Source: Pyropia yezoensis
Lineage: Eukaryota; Rhodophyta; Bangiophyceae; Bangiales; Bangiaceae
NCBI GenBank assembly: GCA_009829735.1
Contig: CM020618.1
Coordinates: forward strand, 19,143,346-19,207,345
Reading direction: 5' to 3'
DNA length: 64,000 bases
Shown one piece after another: positions 20,371-31,409 of this stretch. The translations under genes were made by a program, and so were the position numbers. How positions within the stretch are numbered: position 1 is the stretch's first letter; the number at the start of each line of letters is the position of its first letter. A model generated the notes under the pieces. The model did not search any database, was not told the DNA's origin, and was given only the letters and a program-made list of their open reading frames with translations.

Positions 20371-22508
20371 CTACCAGTCGTGATTCAATCGCTCCGAGGG
20401 CGGCAACCACCGCTGCCGGCCGTTGACTCCTTCCCCCGCCACACGCACAGACGCCGGCGTCGGCGCCGGTGACGAGGACGGGGTGCTGCTGCCGCCGCCC
20501 GTAAATGCGTCCGATACACTGGACGCAGCTTCCGACACGCTCGCCGTCCACTTGGGCAGCTGCGTGATGAGCACAGGGATGAGAATAGCCGCTATGATGG
20601 CAATAACGAGGATCACCACGCAGCAGATCTTCTTCCGCTTCTTCTTCTGGTAGGCCCGCGCCGACACAAGCTCCTCATTGGCTTTGACAGTCTCGACCTT
20701 AGTCTTCTCCACATTGGCCTCAATATTGTTGAGCAGCTCCGTCTGCTGGTTGACGAGCAGGCCCATGTCCACAAACATGGCGTGGAGCTCGGTGAGGCTG
20801 CCGGCGAGCTTGCCAATGTCCGCGTTGCGGGCGCGGAGGTCCTCGATCTGGCCCCGCAGCTCCACCCGCCGCGCCGCGTCGGCAGTCGACACCAATCGGT
20901 CCACGGCCGCGTCACCGCCACGGCCAGAGCCGAGGGCAGCCTGGACGTCCGCCTCCGCCGCACCAGGCGCAAGCGCCCGCATAGACGACGCGACCGATGT
21001 AGACGCCGTGGACGCGTGCGCGGCCGACGTGGACTGGAGCGACCCGGCAGCAGTAATGAATCGCTGCACAAGGCCAGTGTGGGTATTTACCCGCAGCTTG
21101 GACTCGCCCGTAGAGTTGGGGTTGGCCGCCGCAAACGCGCGGTTCTCCTTTGCCACACGGTCCAGTCGGCGGCGGACGGCAGAGAGCTTGTCTTTGCAGG
21201 TGTTCAAGAGGACGGGGATGGAGGGAGGGGGGACCTCCCCATTGTTCACGGCCGAGGTTTGGGTCGCCACCCACACGACCGCCTTGTCCATCGCGTCAAT
21301 CTGCGCGATAGAAACCCGGCACGGGTGCGTGCGTGCAATGAGCACAAGGACGGCGGGTGAGACGACACAAAAGAGCCGGACGACCGCGAGGGGCAATCAC
21401 GCAACACGGATGTGCCAAGGAAGCCGCATGGAGGAGAAAAACAATGGTCAGCCAACAAGAACAAACCCGGGCACCACACAATGGGTATGGCCCCACAGCC
21501 CAGCCCGACCTGACCACCACGCAGCTCGAGAACAGCGACATCACTCTCCACACATGCCGTCGACCAACAGCCGCCACCGAGACACGCCCAGCTCCCCGGC
21601 GACCGCCACCACCATTTGCCCACAGCCGGCCCACAGCACACGAAGTGGCAGCGGATGCGGGACGCAGCCGCAAGAGAGCGCGCACCACGCGGCGCCACCT
21701 CGGCTGCAGCCCCTCTCTCCCGCCCCCTCTGCCCTCGCCTCCCCCCAAGCGTCCATCCCCTAGCCCAGTCGAGCCGCAAGTGCGCGTGTGCGTGCCACGG
21801 ACCGGGAGACGACGGAAAGAGAATACGCACCTCTCGACGGAACTTTTCAAAGCCGGGGCCCGCCCCCGCGGCAGCCGCGCCACCGCCATCGCCCACCTCA
21901 ACGTCTGGCTCCTGTGGGGGAGAAAGCGAGGGGAAAGGAAGCACACCAAAACAAGAACAACAACGTAAGAGAACAGCACAAGAACACCACCACCCACGCA
22001 GCGTTAGTCACAGCCCAACGCACACAACACGGCCGACACACGCATGGCAAAATGGGCCGCCATAAGGGGGACCACCGCACCTCCCCCCCCATCCCCACAC
22101 CCCAGACCCCAGTGGGGGCACGCCATCCACCAATCCCCGGCAGAGGCCCGTGTCCACAGGTGGTGGGGGAGGGGGGGGGGCGGCGGCTGTCAAAGGAGCG
22201 TCCCGTGGCCAGCAACGCCCGCCCAACCCGACGCGGTGATGGTTGCGCCCCCAACCGTCCGTGACACCAGGAGCAACCACCAATTCCAGCTTGCGAAGTA
22301 CGCGCGCTACTGCTGCTGCCGCCGCCGCTGCCGCCGCCGTAGCCGCTGCCAAACACGCTGTAGCGGCCAGAGGCAAACGACCCCCCGTCCACCCCCGCCC
22401 CCGCCCCCGCACCATAGTATCGGACAAACAACAGCGGCACTCCCTCCCCCTCCGTCAACATACCGGTGCGAGGCCGGCGGTGAGCTCGGCAAAGTGGTCC
22501 TTGACCAT
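20371..22508 (-). CDS. Syntaxin (Qa-SNARE), three exons
   Basis: A membrane-fusion SNARE. Exons 22508-22464, 21911-21831 and 21300-20371 join in phase 0 to a 351-residue protein. The start MVKDHFAELTAGLAP resembles the syntaxin 1/plasma-membrane group N-terminus (MKDRTQEL). Exon 2 adds FEKFRRE and exon 3 the Habc helices. The SNARE motif runs from DLRARNADIGKLAGS to about EELVSARAY with LHAMFVDMGLLVNQQTE around the central Gln layer; a basic patch KKKRKK and one membrane helix (ICCVVILVIAIIAAILIPVL) follow. Unusually, about 65 residues rich in Ser, Pro and Thr come after the membrane helix; most syntaxins end within a few residues. Introns begin GTATGT and GTGCGT. The first intron (552 bp) is mostly GC-rich filler. 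Confidence 0.85.
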
Positions 22509-23754
22509 GACGGCGGGACTCGCGGCGGTGCCGCCACCGCCGCCGCCGCCGCCGCTGACCCCCCCCCCCCCCCCCCCCCCCCCCCCAGCTCCGCTCCGGT
22601 AACCGTGCGCGCGCAGGCGCGGGACGGCAGTGCCCCGCGTGGCACAGACAGTTGTCGTGCGGGGCGCCACCCGCGCGGCGCGACGGCCGCGGCGCCGGCG
22701 GGGGGTTGGTCCTCTTGGGCTGGCGGCCCCACCCACCCACCCAGACGGGCGCGCGCGTGCGCGCGCCAGAGGGCGGGCGGGCCCTGGCTCGACGCGGCCG
22801 CACGGAGGCGTGTGCGGGTGGACACCTCGCCAGCGCAGTGCAGCGCACGCAACTCGGAGCTTGGGTGTCAACTAAAAGGGGGACGAGGGTGCGCGGAGAG
22901 AAAACGACATAAGCAACCGCCCGGTCCCTGCGCCAAAGCCACTATGTGGGGCCTTGTAGGACAGGGGCCGCACGGGGCGCGTCCTGGCGTGTGAAGAAAA
23001 GAAAAACGAAGGTAGCCCTGCCGGCGGGGCGCTGAAAAGCGCCACGAGCAGCGATGCAGGACCGCTCTCTGTCCGTCGGCGTGCGCCAGCCAGGTGCCGG
23101 CCGCCCGCAGTGCGTTTTCGCATGCCGTGGCAGCGCGGGGAGGGGGGGTGCTAGCACCGAGGTGGCCAGCATGCTGGCCACCTCGGCAAACCCCCCCTCA
23201 CCCAACCACCAACCAAGAGAGGGGGGGTCACCCAGCGACGAGTGCCATCCGCAGCGCCATCCACAAACCGGGCCGCGGCTCTCGGCCGATTGGGTGGGGG
23301 GGGGCCAGCGCACAACCTGTCCAGCAGGTCGGGCCTGTTAAGTAGTTGTCCTCGACTGGCTCCGACTGGCGCGCAAGGTCCTGGCACCCGTCCTCAAGGC
23401 CCAACGGGGGCTAATTCTGTCCGACCAAGGAACAGCAAGGCACCACCAACGCCCCGTTTACAGTTTTCATATGTGTTTTTTTCTGTACATGTACAGTACA
23501 GGGTGGTGGGGCAACGTTTTTGAGCTTCATCGGCAAGTGGGGATGAGTTTGTTAGAAACAGACCGCACTCGTCCGTGCGCCGACGTCTCCGTGCCATGCG
23601 TGCCACATGCATACCACAGCTGGTACCACCGGCGTCGCCGTGGTGGCACCCTGCCCGACCTAGCGGCACCAGATGGCTGTGTACGCAGCTCCCTACTCCA
23701 GTTGGAGGTGTCTTGGTGGCGGCCTCCGCCTTCTGGCCGCCGCAGCCGGCCTGC
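22509..23754. other. Syntaxin upstream region with a 30-bp perfect palindrome
   Basis: Between the syntaxin start and the membrane-protein stop, both on the minus strand. It contains the palindrome at 23157-23186, flanked by G- and C-runs that could lengthen the stem, and a 14-bp palindrome CTGTACATGTACAG at 23483-23496 inside an AT-richer patch. Confidence 0.55.
23157..23186. repeat. Perfect 30-bp palindrome
   Basis: Fifteen-base arms with no loop; the left arm is CCGAGGTGGCCAGCA. Just upstream is a second palindrome GGTGCTAGCACC (23149-23160, overlapping). G-rich sequence before and C-rich sequence after could pair as an outer stem. Confidence 0.9.
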
Positions 23755-25248
23755 TCACGACGCGGCCGCGCACACCGAAGGCACAGACCCCCTCAACTCC
23801 CTAGCCGCGGCGGCATACTGCTGACTCCGCCGGCGCCATGCACGCAGCCGGATGGCCGCCCAGTTCCCCCCACCAAGCACTGCGACGAGGACGCCCAGAA
23901 TAACGGCATCGGCCACCGGAATTGCGACAACGTGATAGGCGCGGGTGCCGCCCCATCTGCCCGCAACCGCCGCTGCGGCTGCCGCACCGTATGCGGCCGT
24001 CACCCGCGCCCGCGTCGCGGCGGACCACCCCAGCCCATGGAGGGGGACTGCTACAAAAGTGGAGGCAAAGCCCCAGCCAAACAGGGGGAGAAGGCCCTTG
24101 CCGCCGTCGCCGCCGCCACCGCCACCACCGGGCTGCGCCACCGCCACACCCGCCGCCGCAGCTGCCGACGCCGAGCGGGTGGTGGCGGCTGCGGCGGTGA
24201 CAAGCGCGTGGCCCGCCACGCTCACCTCTAGAGCCGTCATCCAGCCCTCCTCGACGTGAGCGGCCGTGCCGGCGAGGGCCGACTGCACCAGTAGTGCGGC
24301 AATGTACACAATCCCCGTCACATGGGCCGGCGTTGCCACCGCCGGGTGGTACCAAAGCGTCCACACGCACGCGAACGAAAACGCGTAGCTGTGCGCGGCA
24401 ACTGCCGCGCTCCACAAGGTCGCCGCAGCTCGCGACCCCCCGCCACCCGGCAGTGACAGGCGGAAGCAGCCAAAAAATACGCCTCTTTCGGGCGACCGGA
24501 GGAGCCACACCCACACAAGCAGAACAGCGACGGCGCCGAGGGCGGATGCTTCGTGCACGTCCCGCGCAAGGCCATCGTACGAAACCCAGCGGGTGTGGGC
24601 GACGCGCGCCACACAAAACGTGGCGTGTAGGCCGAGCGTCGCGCCATGCCACCATCGCAAGCGGTGGGCGTCTGGGGGTACGGCAGCCGCCCCCGCCACC
24701 TTCGTCGCCGAGGCCGACGCTGTCGCTGGCGCCGCCGCGGGTGGTGCCGTTCCCGTTGGGTCCATCTTGGGACAGTCACCGTCGCTGCGTTGCCGGCCGC
24801 CATGGTCATCGCCGACGGTGGGGCCACTCTGTGCACAGGCGCTCCGCCTGCGGGGGCGCCGCCCACACCCGCTGCCACCGCCTTTGGACGTAGTCACCCA
24901 GATGAGGGCCCAGTGCCCGACCTGGTGCGTCGTGTAGAGCGCCCATGCAGACCAACGACGAGCGGCCGCCGCGGCAGTAGTAGTGGTGGTGGCGGCAGCC
25001 GCCGCCGAGTCTACCCACGGGTAGTCAAACGGGGCCGACCGTGTGGCGGCAGGCGGGTGCGCGCGGAGGGGAACGCCGCCCGTCACAGCTACGACGACGC
25101 CGAGGGTAACCGCGGCCGCCACGCCGGCGGCGCGCGCCAGCTCGTCGGCACGCCAAGGAGGGGAGTGGGGAGGGGAGGCACTACCACTCGCCTTGCTTTC
25201 AGAGGAAAGCGCGTCGGCGTCCGCTGTTGTGGCAACCGCCAATGTCAT
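23755..25248 (-). CDS. Multi-pass membrane protein, unrecognised
   Basis: 497 residues that I do not recognise. Eight or nine hydrophobic segments are visible, among them VAAAVTLGVVVAVTGGV (about 45), WALYTTHQVGHWALIWV (about 100), LGAVAVLLVWVWLL (about 250), AHSYAFSFACVWTLWYHP (about 290), HVTGIVYIAALLVQSALAG (about 315), SVAGHALVTAAAAT, FGWGFASTFVAVPLHGLG and IPVADAVILGVLVAVLGG. Histidines recur at the helix ends (HQVGHW, AHSYA, YHP, AHV, AGHA), a pattern seen in haem- or metal-binding membrane proteins but not proof. Two low-complexity loops (Ala/Pro/Thr near 160-190; Gly-rich near 385) are insertions typical of this genome. The ATG at 25248 is the first in frame and is followed by a hydrophilic N-terminus, so no signal peptide is expected. 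Confidence 0.6.
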   Translation of the reverse strand: MTLAVATTADADALSSESKASGSASPPHSPPWRADELARAAGVAAAVTLGVVVAVTGGVPLRAHPPAATRSAPFDYPWVDSAAAAATTTTTAAAAARRWSAWALYTTHQVGHWALIWVTTSKGGGSGCGRRPRRRSACAQSGPTVGDDHGGRQRSDGDCPKMDPTGTAPPAAAPATASASATKVAGAAAVPPDAHRLRWWHGATLGLHATFCVARVAHTRWVSYDGLARDVHEASALGAVAVLLVWVWLLRSPERGVFFGCFRLSLPGGGGSRAAATLWSAAVAAHSYAFSFACVWTLWYHPAVATPAHVTGIVYIAALLVQSALAGTAAHVEEGWMTALEVSVAGHALVTAAAATTRSASAAAAAGVAVAQPGGGGGGGDGGKGLLPLFGWGFASTFVAVPLHGLGWSAATRARVTAAYGAAAAAAVAGRWGGTRAYHVVAIPVADAVILGVLVAVLGGGNWAAIRLRAWRRRSQQYAAAARELRGSVPSVCAAAS

Positions 25249-26573
25249 AGTGGGCAGTCACACTGTGTCGCGGGCAGGCACGGAGACGGGCGCAAGGGAA
25301 GGAGTGACGGTGGGAGTGACTGGGTGGTCGCGGGTGGGGGGAGAAAAAAGGGTACAGTGGGACCTCTCGCACGCCGGCAGAGGCACCGAGGGAGTAGGGT
25401 CCCTGGCAGCGATGCCACAAAGATTGTCGCCGAGCTGGACTGCGAGTCAGTCGGTACCTCGGCGGCGCCCCGAGCTGGCAGCCCGTCCCGTGAGCTGTTG
25501 CTGCGACCGTGCCGCACGTAGGCCAGTCTAGGCGGGGGAAGGGGCGGCCGCCGTCGTCGGTCCGGAAGGATTGGGAAGGCCAAGTGGGGGGGGGGGGAAG
25601 GGGTGAAGGGGCACGCGGCGGCTCCCCCCCCTCGCACCCACTGCAGCGCCTCTCGTGCCAGTGTACGACGTCGTGGCCATTGGCTCCGAGGCGCCTCGAA
25701 GAGGAGGGGAGACGATGGGAGAGGAGAGAAGAGGAGCTGCTCGTGCAGCCGGTGAGAGCGAGGGGAAAAAGCAGGCGAGCTAGACGTCGCGCGAGCGGGA
25801 ATGGGCCAACGACAGCAACGACCCGGTGTGGTCACCATGTGACGGCCACCGCTGGCGCTGAGTGGTGCGGGTCGCAGGGCGCAGAGTCGGCGAGCCGCGG
25901 AACTGGGCTGTCACGGCGGCACGAGCAACGCCACCATGCGTCACGGATGAGCGGCGGGGTGAGAAGGGGTTGTGGGCTCGGTGGCCACAGCCACACAGGC
26001 AGTCCTACAACTATCTACACACGGTTCCTGCAACTCTGCGGGTAGAGGTGGTTAAGATTCTACTCGGATCCCTGCTCGTTGGGCTCGCGACCCATAGGTA
26101 CCCGTTGGCAGGCGGTGCAGGGATCTCCCTCTCGCGAGGGAGATGGCCACAGTGACCCCAACGGCGACGGGTTTGGCCGGCCAATCGGTGGTGCGCAGCG
26201 CGGCTGACGGGTGGTGGTGGAGGAGCCCGTGGCGATGCACAATGGAACAAGAAAACGGACGCATAAATGCCATGACTATTTTCATATTTTTCAATATGGG
26301 CTGAAGTGTGTGACTGCGAAAGGGGCGTGCCGCAGTGCCTGATTCGTTGGGGCACGAGATCTTCGCGTGCCATTGGCTGATGGCCTCTTTCAACTTCCAA
26401 TGAGAAGAAAAGCTGCGCGTGCAAAGATTACACAGGGAGTGAACATGAAAACAGACACTGGTGCACGTTTGAGCGCTATAATGCCCTGGAATACACCTTC
26501 AGGCGCCTTCGGGCATGAACGCTGCTGATGCCCCCAGAAGAAGACTGAGGGTCCCCTTCGGAACCACTCCAGC
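25249..26573. other. Intergenic
   Basis: 1.3 kb between two minus-strand genes, holding the membrane-protein promoter and the NAGS 3' end. AT-rich at about 26265-26300 (TTTTCATATTTTTCAATATG). No gene seen. Confidence 0.4.
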
Positions 26574-28703
26574 TCACAAGTGCTTGAGGAGCTCCTGTTC
26601 GTCCACGGCGCGCCCACCCAGCAGCTTCTTCTGGTACACCTTGCTCTTCCGGGCCAGGTCCACCTTCACCCTCTTGCTCTCTGGCACCCCCTCCACAGTA
26701 ATCTCCTCAAAGCCCCGCTCCAGGAACCAATGGAAGCTCTGTGTAGACAGAATGAACAATCGCCGCACGCCGAGGGCGTAGCTCTTGCGCTCGATAAAGC
26801 CGAGTAGCGCGTCACCTTTGCCAAGCTTCCGGTACTCTGGTCGGACGGCAAAGCAGCCCAGCTCGGCGGCGTCTGGCTCGTCCGCCGCGATCGTCAACGA
26901 CAAACATGCAATGATCATGCCGTCGCGCTCAACGACCGTAAAGTCTCCAATGGCTCCCTCAAGGCTGGCGCGTGAGCGGGGCACAAGGATGCCCGCCTCC
27001 TCGAGCGGCCGAATAACCTCAACAATGCCCGCAACGTCGTCCAACCTGGCGGCGCGGATGCCCTCGTACAGGTCACGGCTGATCATGAAGCCAACGCCGT
27101 CGCGGTGAAAGATCTCCATCAGCAGCACCCCATCGATGAAGCGGTTGAGCAGATGGGCCCGCCGTACGCCGGCCTTGAGTGCACCCACCGCCTCGGTGAG
27201 GCACAGCCGAAACACATAGGGCAGGTCATCAATGGGCATGACGCCAGGGCTCCCCGCCTCTGTCTCCAAGCTGCGACCGCTGTGGACGGCCAGAAAATCC
27301 ACCGCTGAAGACAGCGGCAGGTTCTGCACCATGCTCCCGTTGCGTACGTCCACTACTGTCTCCCCCGGGGTGAGGTAAATGAGCTTGTCCGCCCCTAGCT
27401 GGGATGCAGTGGCCGCCGCCACGGACTCGGACTGGCAGTTGAAGACCTGGCCACTCGGCGACAGGCCCAGGCTGCTCACCAGCAGGAGGTCCCCGGCGGC
27501 GAGCCGCCGCCGAATCGACTCTACCTCCACACGCCGCACCCGACCAGTGAAGCCATAGTCCTCCCCCTCAATGACTCCCACAGGGCGGGCGGCATAAAAG
27601 TTGCCGCAAATGGCGCTCACCGACCGGCCATTGCCCTCAGGGGTGTTGATGACCCCCCGCGCGAGCGCCGCCTCCACCTCCACCCTCACAGCGCCAACGG
27701 CCTCCTTGACGACCTGAAGCGTCCGTCCGTCGGTGATGCGCACGCCTGCTGGGCCAAAGGGGGCGGCGTGGCCCTCGGCAGCCAGGCGCTCGTCAATCTG
27801 CTCGCGGGCGCCCAGCACCAGCACCAGCCGCACGCCCACCACGTGCAGCAGCGCAATGTCTTGCATCACTGACTGAAAGAGGGGCTCGCGGACGAGCGCA
27901 CCCGGAATGTGGAGCACAAACACCGCCCCACGATGAGTAGAGATGTAGGGGGAGGACATCCGAAAGGAACGAACAAAGGAGGCGTCCACACGGGACTCGG
28001 TGATCAGGCCGCCCATCGGCCGAGGTGAGGAAACGGGCAACAGCTGGTACGTCGCCGAGGGGGGTGACGCCACGGGAGCAGGCGCAGCCGCCCCGGCGAC
28101 AGCACCGTCCGCGTCCCTCCCCGCAGCCGACAACCCTGCTTCTACCGCCGCCGCTCCCTCCTCTGCCCCAGGGGCGGCGGTCTGGCACAACTCCATCGCA
28201 CACTCAAGGCGGGAGCCATCGTCCGACACGGACGGGAGGCACCAGCGGAGATGCTCCGCGGGGTAGCCAATCTCAAACCCGCCCGACACGGGATGCGGCG
28301 TCGTCGCCGCCGCCCCGCCCGACGCCGCTGCCTGTGGCGGCGACGGCGGCGACGGCGGCAGTGGTGGCAGCGACGACGACGACGGCCGTGACGGCGACGA
28401 TGCCGACGCCGCGCCAGTCAACGACGGGGGCGGTGGCGACGGCGGTGGCGGCGGCGGCGACGTCCCGTGGTGATGACCGTCTGGGCCGCCCGACAGGGCG
28501 GCCAGGACGAGGCGGTGCCACCCGCCGTGGCGGCCGCGGGCGGCCGCGAGCCGCCGAGGCCTCAGCCCCAGCAGTGGTGCCTGCCGCCAGGGTGGCAGGG
28601 TGCCGGCCGCCCACGCGCGGCGGCCGCCGCCAGCGTGGCCGCCGACCACCGCGCCCCCCGCCGCAAAGGAAGCAGCGCCAGCGGATGGCACGAAGGCGGC
28701 CAT
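26574..28703 (-). CDS. N-acetylglutamate synthase (kinase-like plus GNAT domains), plastid-type
   Basis: Transfers acetyl from acetyl-CoA to glutamate, the first step of arginine synthesis. The 709-residue protein has a long Pro/Ser/Ala-rich leader, then an amino-acid-kinase-like domain (from FVRSFRMSSPYISTHRGAVF through LHVVGVRLVLVLGAREQIDE, RITDGRTLQVVKEAVGAVR, GDLLLVSSLGLSPSGQVFNC and DKLIYLTPGE) and a C-terminal GNAT acetyltransferase domain (ELGCFAVRPEYRKLGKGDAL, FILSTQSFHWFLERGFEE). This is the bacterial ArgA/plant NAGS arrangement. The ATG at 28703 begins MAAFVPSAGAASFAAGG, which resembles red-algal plastid transit peptides; an upstream in-frame start at 28808 is less likely. A TATA-like TATAATA lies about 107 bases upstream. 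The kinase domain binds arginine for feedback in relatives. Confidence 0.9.
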   Translation of the reverse strand: MAAFVPSAGAASFAAGGAVVGGHAGGGRRAWAAGTLPPWRQAPLLGLRPRRLAAARGRHGGWHRLVLAALSGGPDGHHHGTSPPPPPPSPPPPSLTGAASASSPSRPSSSSLPPLPPSPPSPPQAAASGGAAATTPHPVSGGFEIGYPAEHLRWCLPSVSDDGSRLECAMELCQTAAPGAEEGAAAVEAGLSAAGRDADGAVAGAAAPAPVASPPSATYQLLPVSSPRPMGGLITESRVDASFVRSFRMSSPYISTHRGAVFVLHIPGALVREPLFQSVMQDIALLHVVGVRLVLVLGAREQIDERLAAEGHAAPFGPAGVRITDGRTLQVVKEAVGAVRVEVEAALARGVINTPEGNGRSVSAICGNFYAARPVGVIEGEDYGFTGRVRRVEVESIRRRLAAGDLLLVSSLGLSPSGQVFNCQSESVAAATASQLGADKLIYLTPGETVVDVRNGSMVQNLPLSSAVDFLAVHSGRSLETEAGSPGVMPIDDLPYVFRLCLTEAVGALKAGVRRAHLLNRFIDGVLLMEIFHRDGVGFMISRDLYEGIRAARLDDVAGIVEVIRPLEEAGILVPRSRASLEGAIGDFTVVERDGMIIACLSLTIAADEPDAAELGCFAVRPEYRKLGKGDALLGFIERKSYALGVRRLFILSTQSFHWFLERGFEEITVEGVPESKRVKVDLARKSKVYQKKLLGGRAVDEQELLKHL

Positions 28704-29579
28704 AGGGACGCCGGAGTGGATGTAGGTGAGGAAGGAGGTGGGCGGCGGGGGCAATGCCGTTCCCTGTGGAGAAGGGGTGGCGGGTGACGCACCCAGTCGG
28801 GTGCCCACCTATTATAATCGGGGCAGTCTCGGGCGGGGAGGGCAGCTCAACGGGCCATGGGCCGCAAAGGGGCAGCTCAGGGAGTGGCAACGAGGAGGAG
28901 CGGAGCCGCTAAGAGGGGAGGCGGGCGGCCGCAAGAGGGAAAAGGGGGCGGCCGTGAGCGGTAAGCTTTGCTTTCCAAGCAGGGCAGCCAAGGAGAGGTA
29001 CGGATCGGGTCAGCTGGTGGTTGTCGCAAACACGGGCAGAGGCGCCTGCCGTTGCGGCGATGGGTGTCGCCGCCGTACCACCCGAGATTGCACCTGTCGA
29101 CAGACCGCCAGCGTGGCGGCAACGTGTGCCAACGCGGTTGCCGCCGTCGCACCGTGGCGACAATGTGTGACGTGGCGGACACCACGGCATTGACATTGTG
29201 CAGCCAACCACAGCGCTGCGTGTGACGCAAATTCCAATCGCAAGAGGCCAAAGCTAAAAGTGCCACTGCTCCACCCCTCGTAGCCATGCCAGCTCTGCGG
29301 ACTCAGACCGCGGCCTCGTCCTCTGTAACGAAGGACACGCCCACACAGCCCCCGGCGATCCTTTTGCGCACACCATCCACGCCCAGCGAACGGCGGCTTC
29401 TGGGTCAGAACAGATGCGTCCAGTGGAAGCCCTCCTGCAATGTGCAGAAAGAGAGCACAGAGAGCCTGAGAAGACAAGCACGACACAAGGGGCCTAGCTA
29501 GCAAGCCAGATGTGCGCCACGGGCCGTTTTCACAGGGAAAACACCTCACCCCCACCGCACCCACCCCTCCCCTCCCGTC
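28704..29579. other. Intergenic between NAGS and ProRS
   Basis: Holds the NAGS promoter, with a minus-strand TATAATA at 28816-28810, and the 3' end of ProRS. No gene seen in the remaining sequence. Confidence 0.4.
28810..28816 (-). promoter_or_regulatory. TATA-like box upstream of NAGS
   Basis: TATAATA on the minus strand, about 107 bases before the NAGS start codon, in otherwise GC-rich sequence. Position fits a core promoter; function is inferred. Confidence 0.35.
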
Positions 29580-31277
29580 TCAAAAGGCACGCCCAAAGAG
29601 CGCTATGTGCGTGGCGGGCTCCCCCGAGTAAAAGCACCGCCGCCCCGCCGCCGCCTCCTGGCCGTCCCGCGGGTAACACCGGATGGTGGCCTTGCACGCC
29701 TCCTTGACGGCCAGCTCGTTGGCCTCGTCGCACTTCCACGCCACGCGGAAGAGGCCCACCCGGGCAGGATCGCCGCTGGCGAGCGCCGCCTCCATCTCGG
29801 CGTACGTGTCCACCTCGAATATCCGCTCCGCCGTCCGCGCCCGGGCGTCGTCGAGCATAGCCTGCTGGGTGGCGGCCAGCTCGGCGGTGATGGCCGCCTC
29901 AAACGCGTCGCCCACCTCCATCCCAAACTTGGCACGGTCCGCGCCGACGCGCCGTGCGGCCAGTACCGTCCGCGCGGCGGCGTCGCGGGGGCCCACCTCG
30001 AGCCGCAGTGGCACGCCCTTGCGCTCCCACTCATAGTAGCGAGCGCCAGGCCGCAAGTGAGACCGCTCGTCCACCTCCACCCGCACCCCCGCGGCGCGCA
30101 GGCGAGAAGCAACCTCTGAGACAAAGGGGGACACCACCGCGGCCGCCTCGGGCGACTTGGTGGCAATGACTACCACCACCACCTGCACGGGCGCGACGGC
30201 GGGTGGCAGCGCCAGGCCCGTGTCATCCGAATGCGTCATGATCAACGCACCCATCAGGCGGGTGGAAACACCCCAGCTGGATGCGTACACGGGCTGCCGC
30301 TCGCCCGCCTCGTCCTGGTAGGTCACGTCAAAGGCGTCGGCAAAGGCAGTGCCGAGGTAGTGGGACGTCCCCGCCTGCAGCGCCCACCCGTTGGGCATGA
30401 CCGCTTCAATGGTCAACGTCTCCTCCGCACCTGCAAACCGCTCGCGGGGGCTCTTGGCGCCCACCGTTACGGGGATGGCCAGCAGCCGCTCCGCCGTCTC
30501 GGCGTACACGTCAATCATTTGCGAGGCGCGGGCGCGGGCCTCAGCGGCCGTCGTGTGGGCCGTGTGGCCCTCCTGCCACAGGAACTCGGTGGTTCGGAGG
30601 AAGGGGCGGGTGCGCATCTCCCAGCGCACCACGTTGGCCCACTGGTTAATGGCCAGCGGGAGGTCCCGATGGGACTGGATCCACTTGGAAAACATGGACC
30701 AGATCATCGTCTCAGACGTGGGGCGGATAATGAGGGGCTCCTCCAGCGCCGCGTCGGGGTCCACCTCCACCGTCGCCGCCGCGCCATCCTCACCAGGCAC
30801 CGCCCGCAAGCGGTGGTGGGTGACAATGGCACACTCCTTGGCAAAGCCGTCCACGTGGGCGGCCTCCCGGCTGAGAAAGGACTGGGGAATGAGGAGGGGA
30901 AAGTAGGCATTCTTGGCGCCAGACGCCTTGATGGACGCGTCCAGGTCGTCGCGCATCAGCTCCCAGACGGCGTAGCCGTGGGGCTTAATGACCATGCAGC
31001 CCTTGACGGGGGAGTTCTCGGCCAGGTCCCCCGACGAGATGACCGACGCGTACCACGCGGAAAAGTCTTCGGCGCGGGGGGTGACGGCCGCCGCGTCATC
31101 CGTACCGCCCTTCTTGCCGCCGCCGGCCTGGCCCTTTGGCTGCTGCTGCTGTTGTTTCTTCTTCTTCTGCTGCTGCTGCTGCTTCTGTTGCGGCTGCTTG
31201 CCCCCATCTTGTGCAGCCACGGCGGGCACAGGCGTCCCAGCCGAGGCGGTCGGGGTGGTAACCAGCGGCCGGCGCGA

Positions 31278-31308
<31 letters not shown>

Positions 31309-31409
31309 CGCGACCGGTGCTGCAACGCACACAATGCCGCGCGGCGGGTAAAGGTGGAGGTGACAGCGGCTGCCCCAGCGACACTCACAAAAGCCATGGG
31401 CGTGGCCAT
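29580..31409 (-). CDS. Prolyl-tRNA synthetase, organellar, archaeal/eukaryotic type
   Basis: Charges tRNA-Pro. The 609-residue class II enzyme shows FSAWYASVISSGDLAENSPV, PHGYAVWE, then RPTSETMIWSMFSKWI, the motif 2 block RWEMRTRPFLRTTEFLWQEG, AGTSHYLGTAFADAF, SSWGVSTRLMGALIM and an anticodon-binding domain (GVRVEVDERSHLRPGARYYE). A zinc-type C-terminal domain (CYPRDGQEAAAGRRCFYSGE) follows, which marks the eukaryote-like form rather than the bacterial one. It ends in Phe where this type usually ends in Tyr. The leader MATPMAFVSVAGAAAVTSTF with many Arg and Ala suits plastid/mitochondrial import. A Gln/Lys-rich linker (about residues 75-95) joins leader and catalytic core. ATG 31409 is the first true ATG; the frame upstream starts only with GTG. 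Confidence 0.92.
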
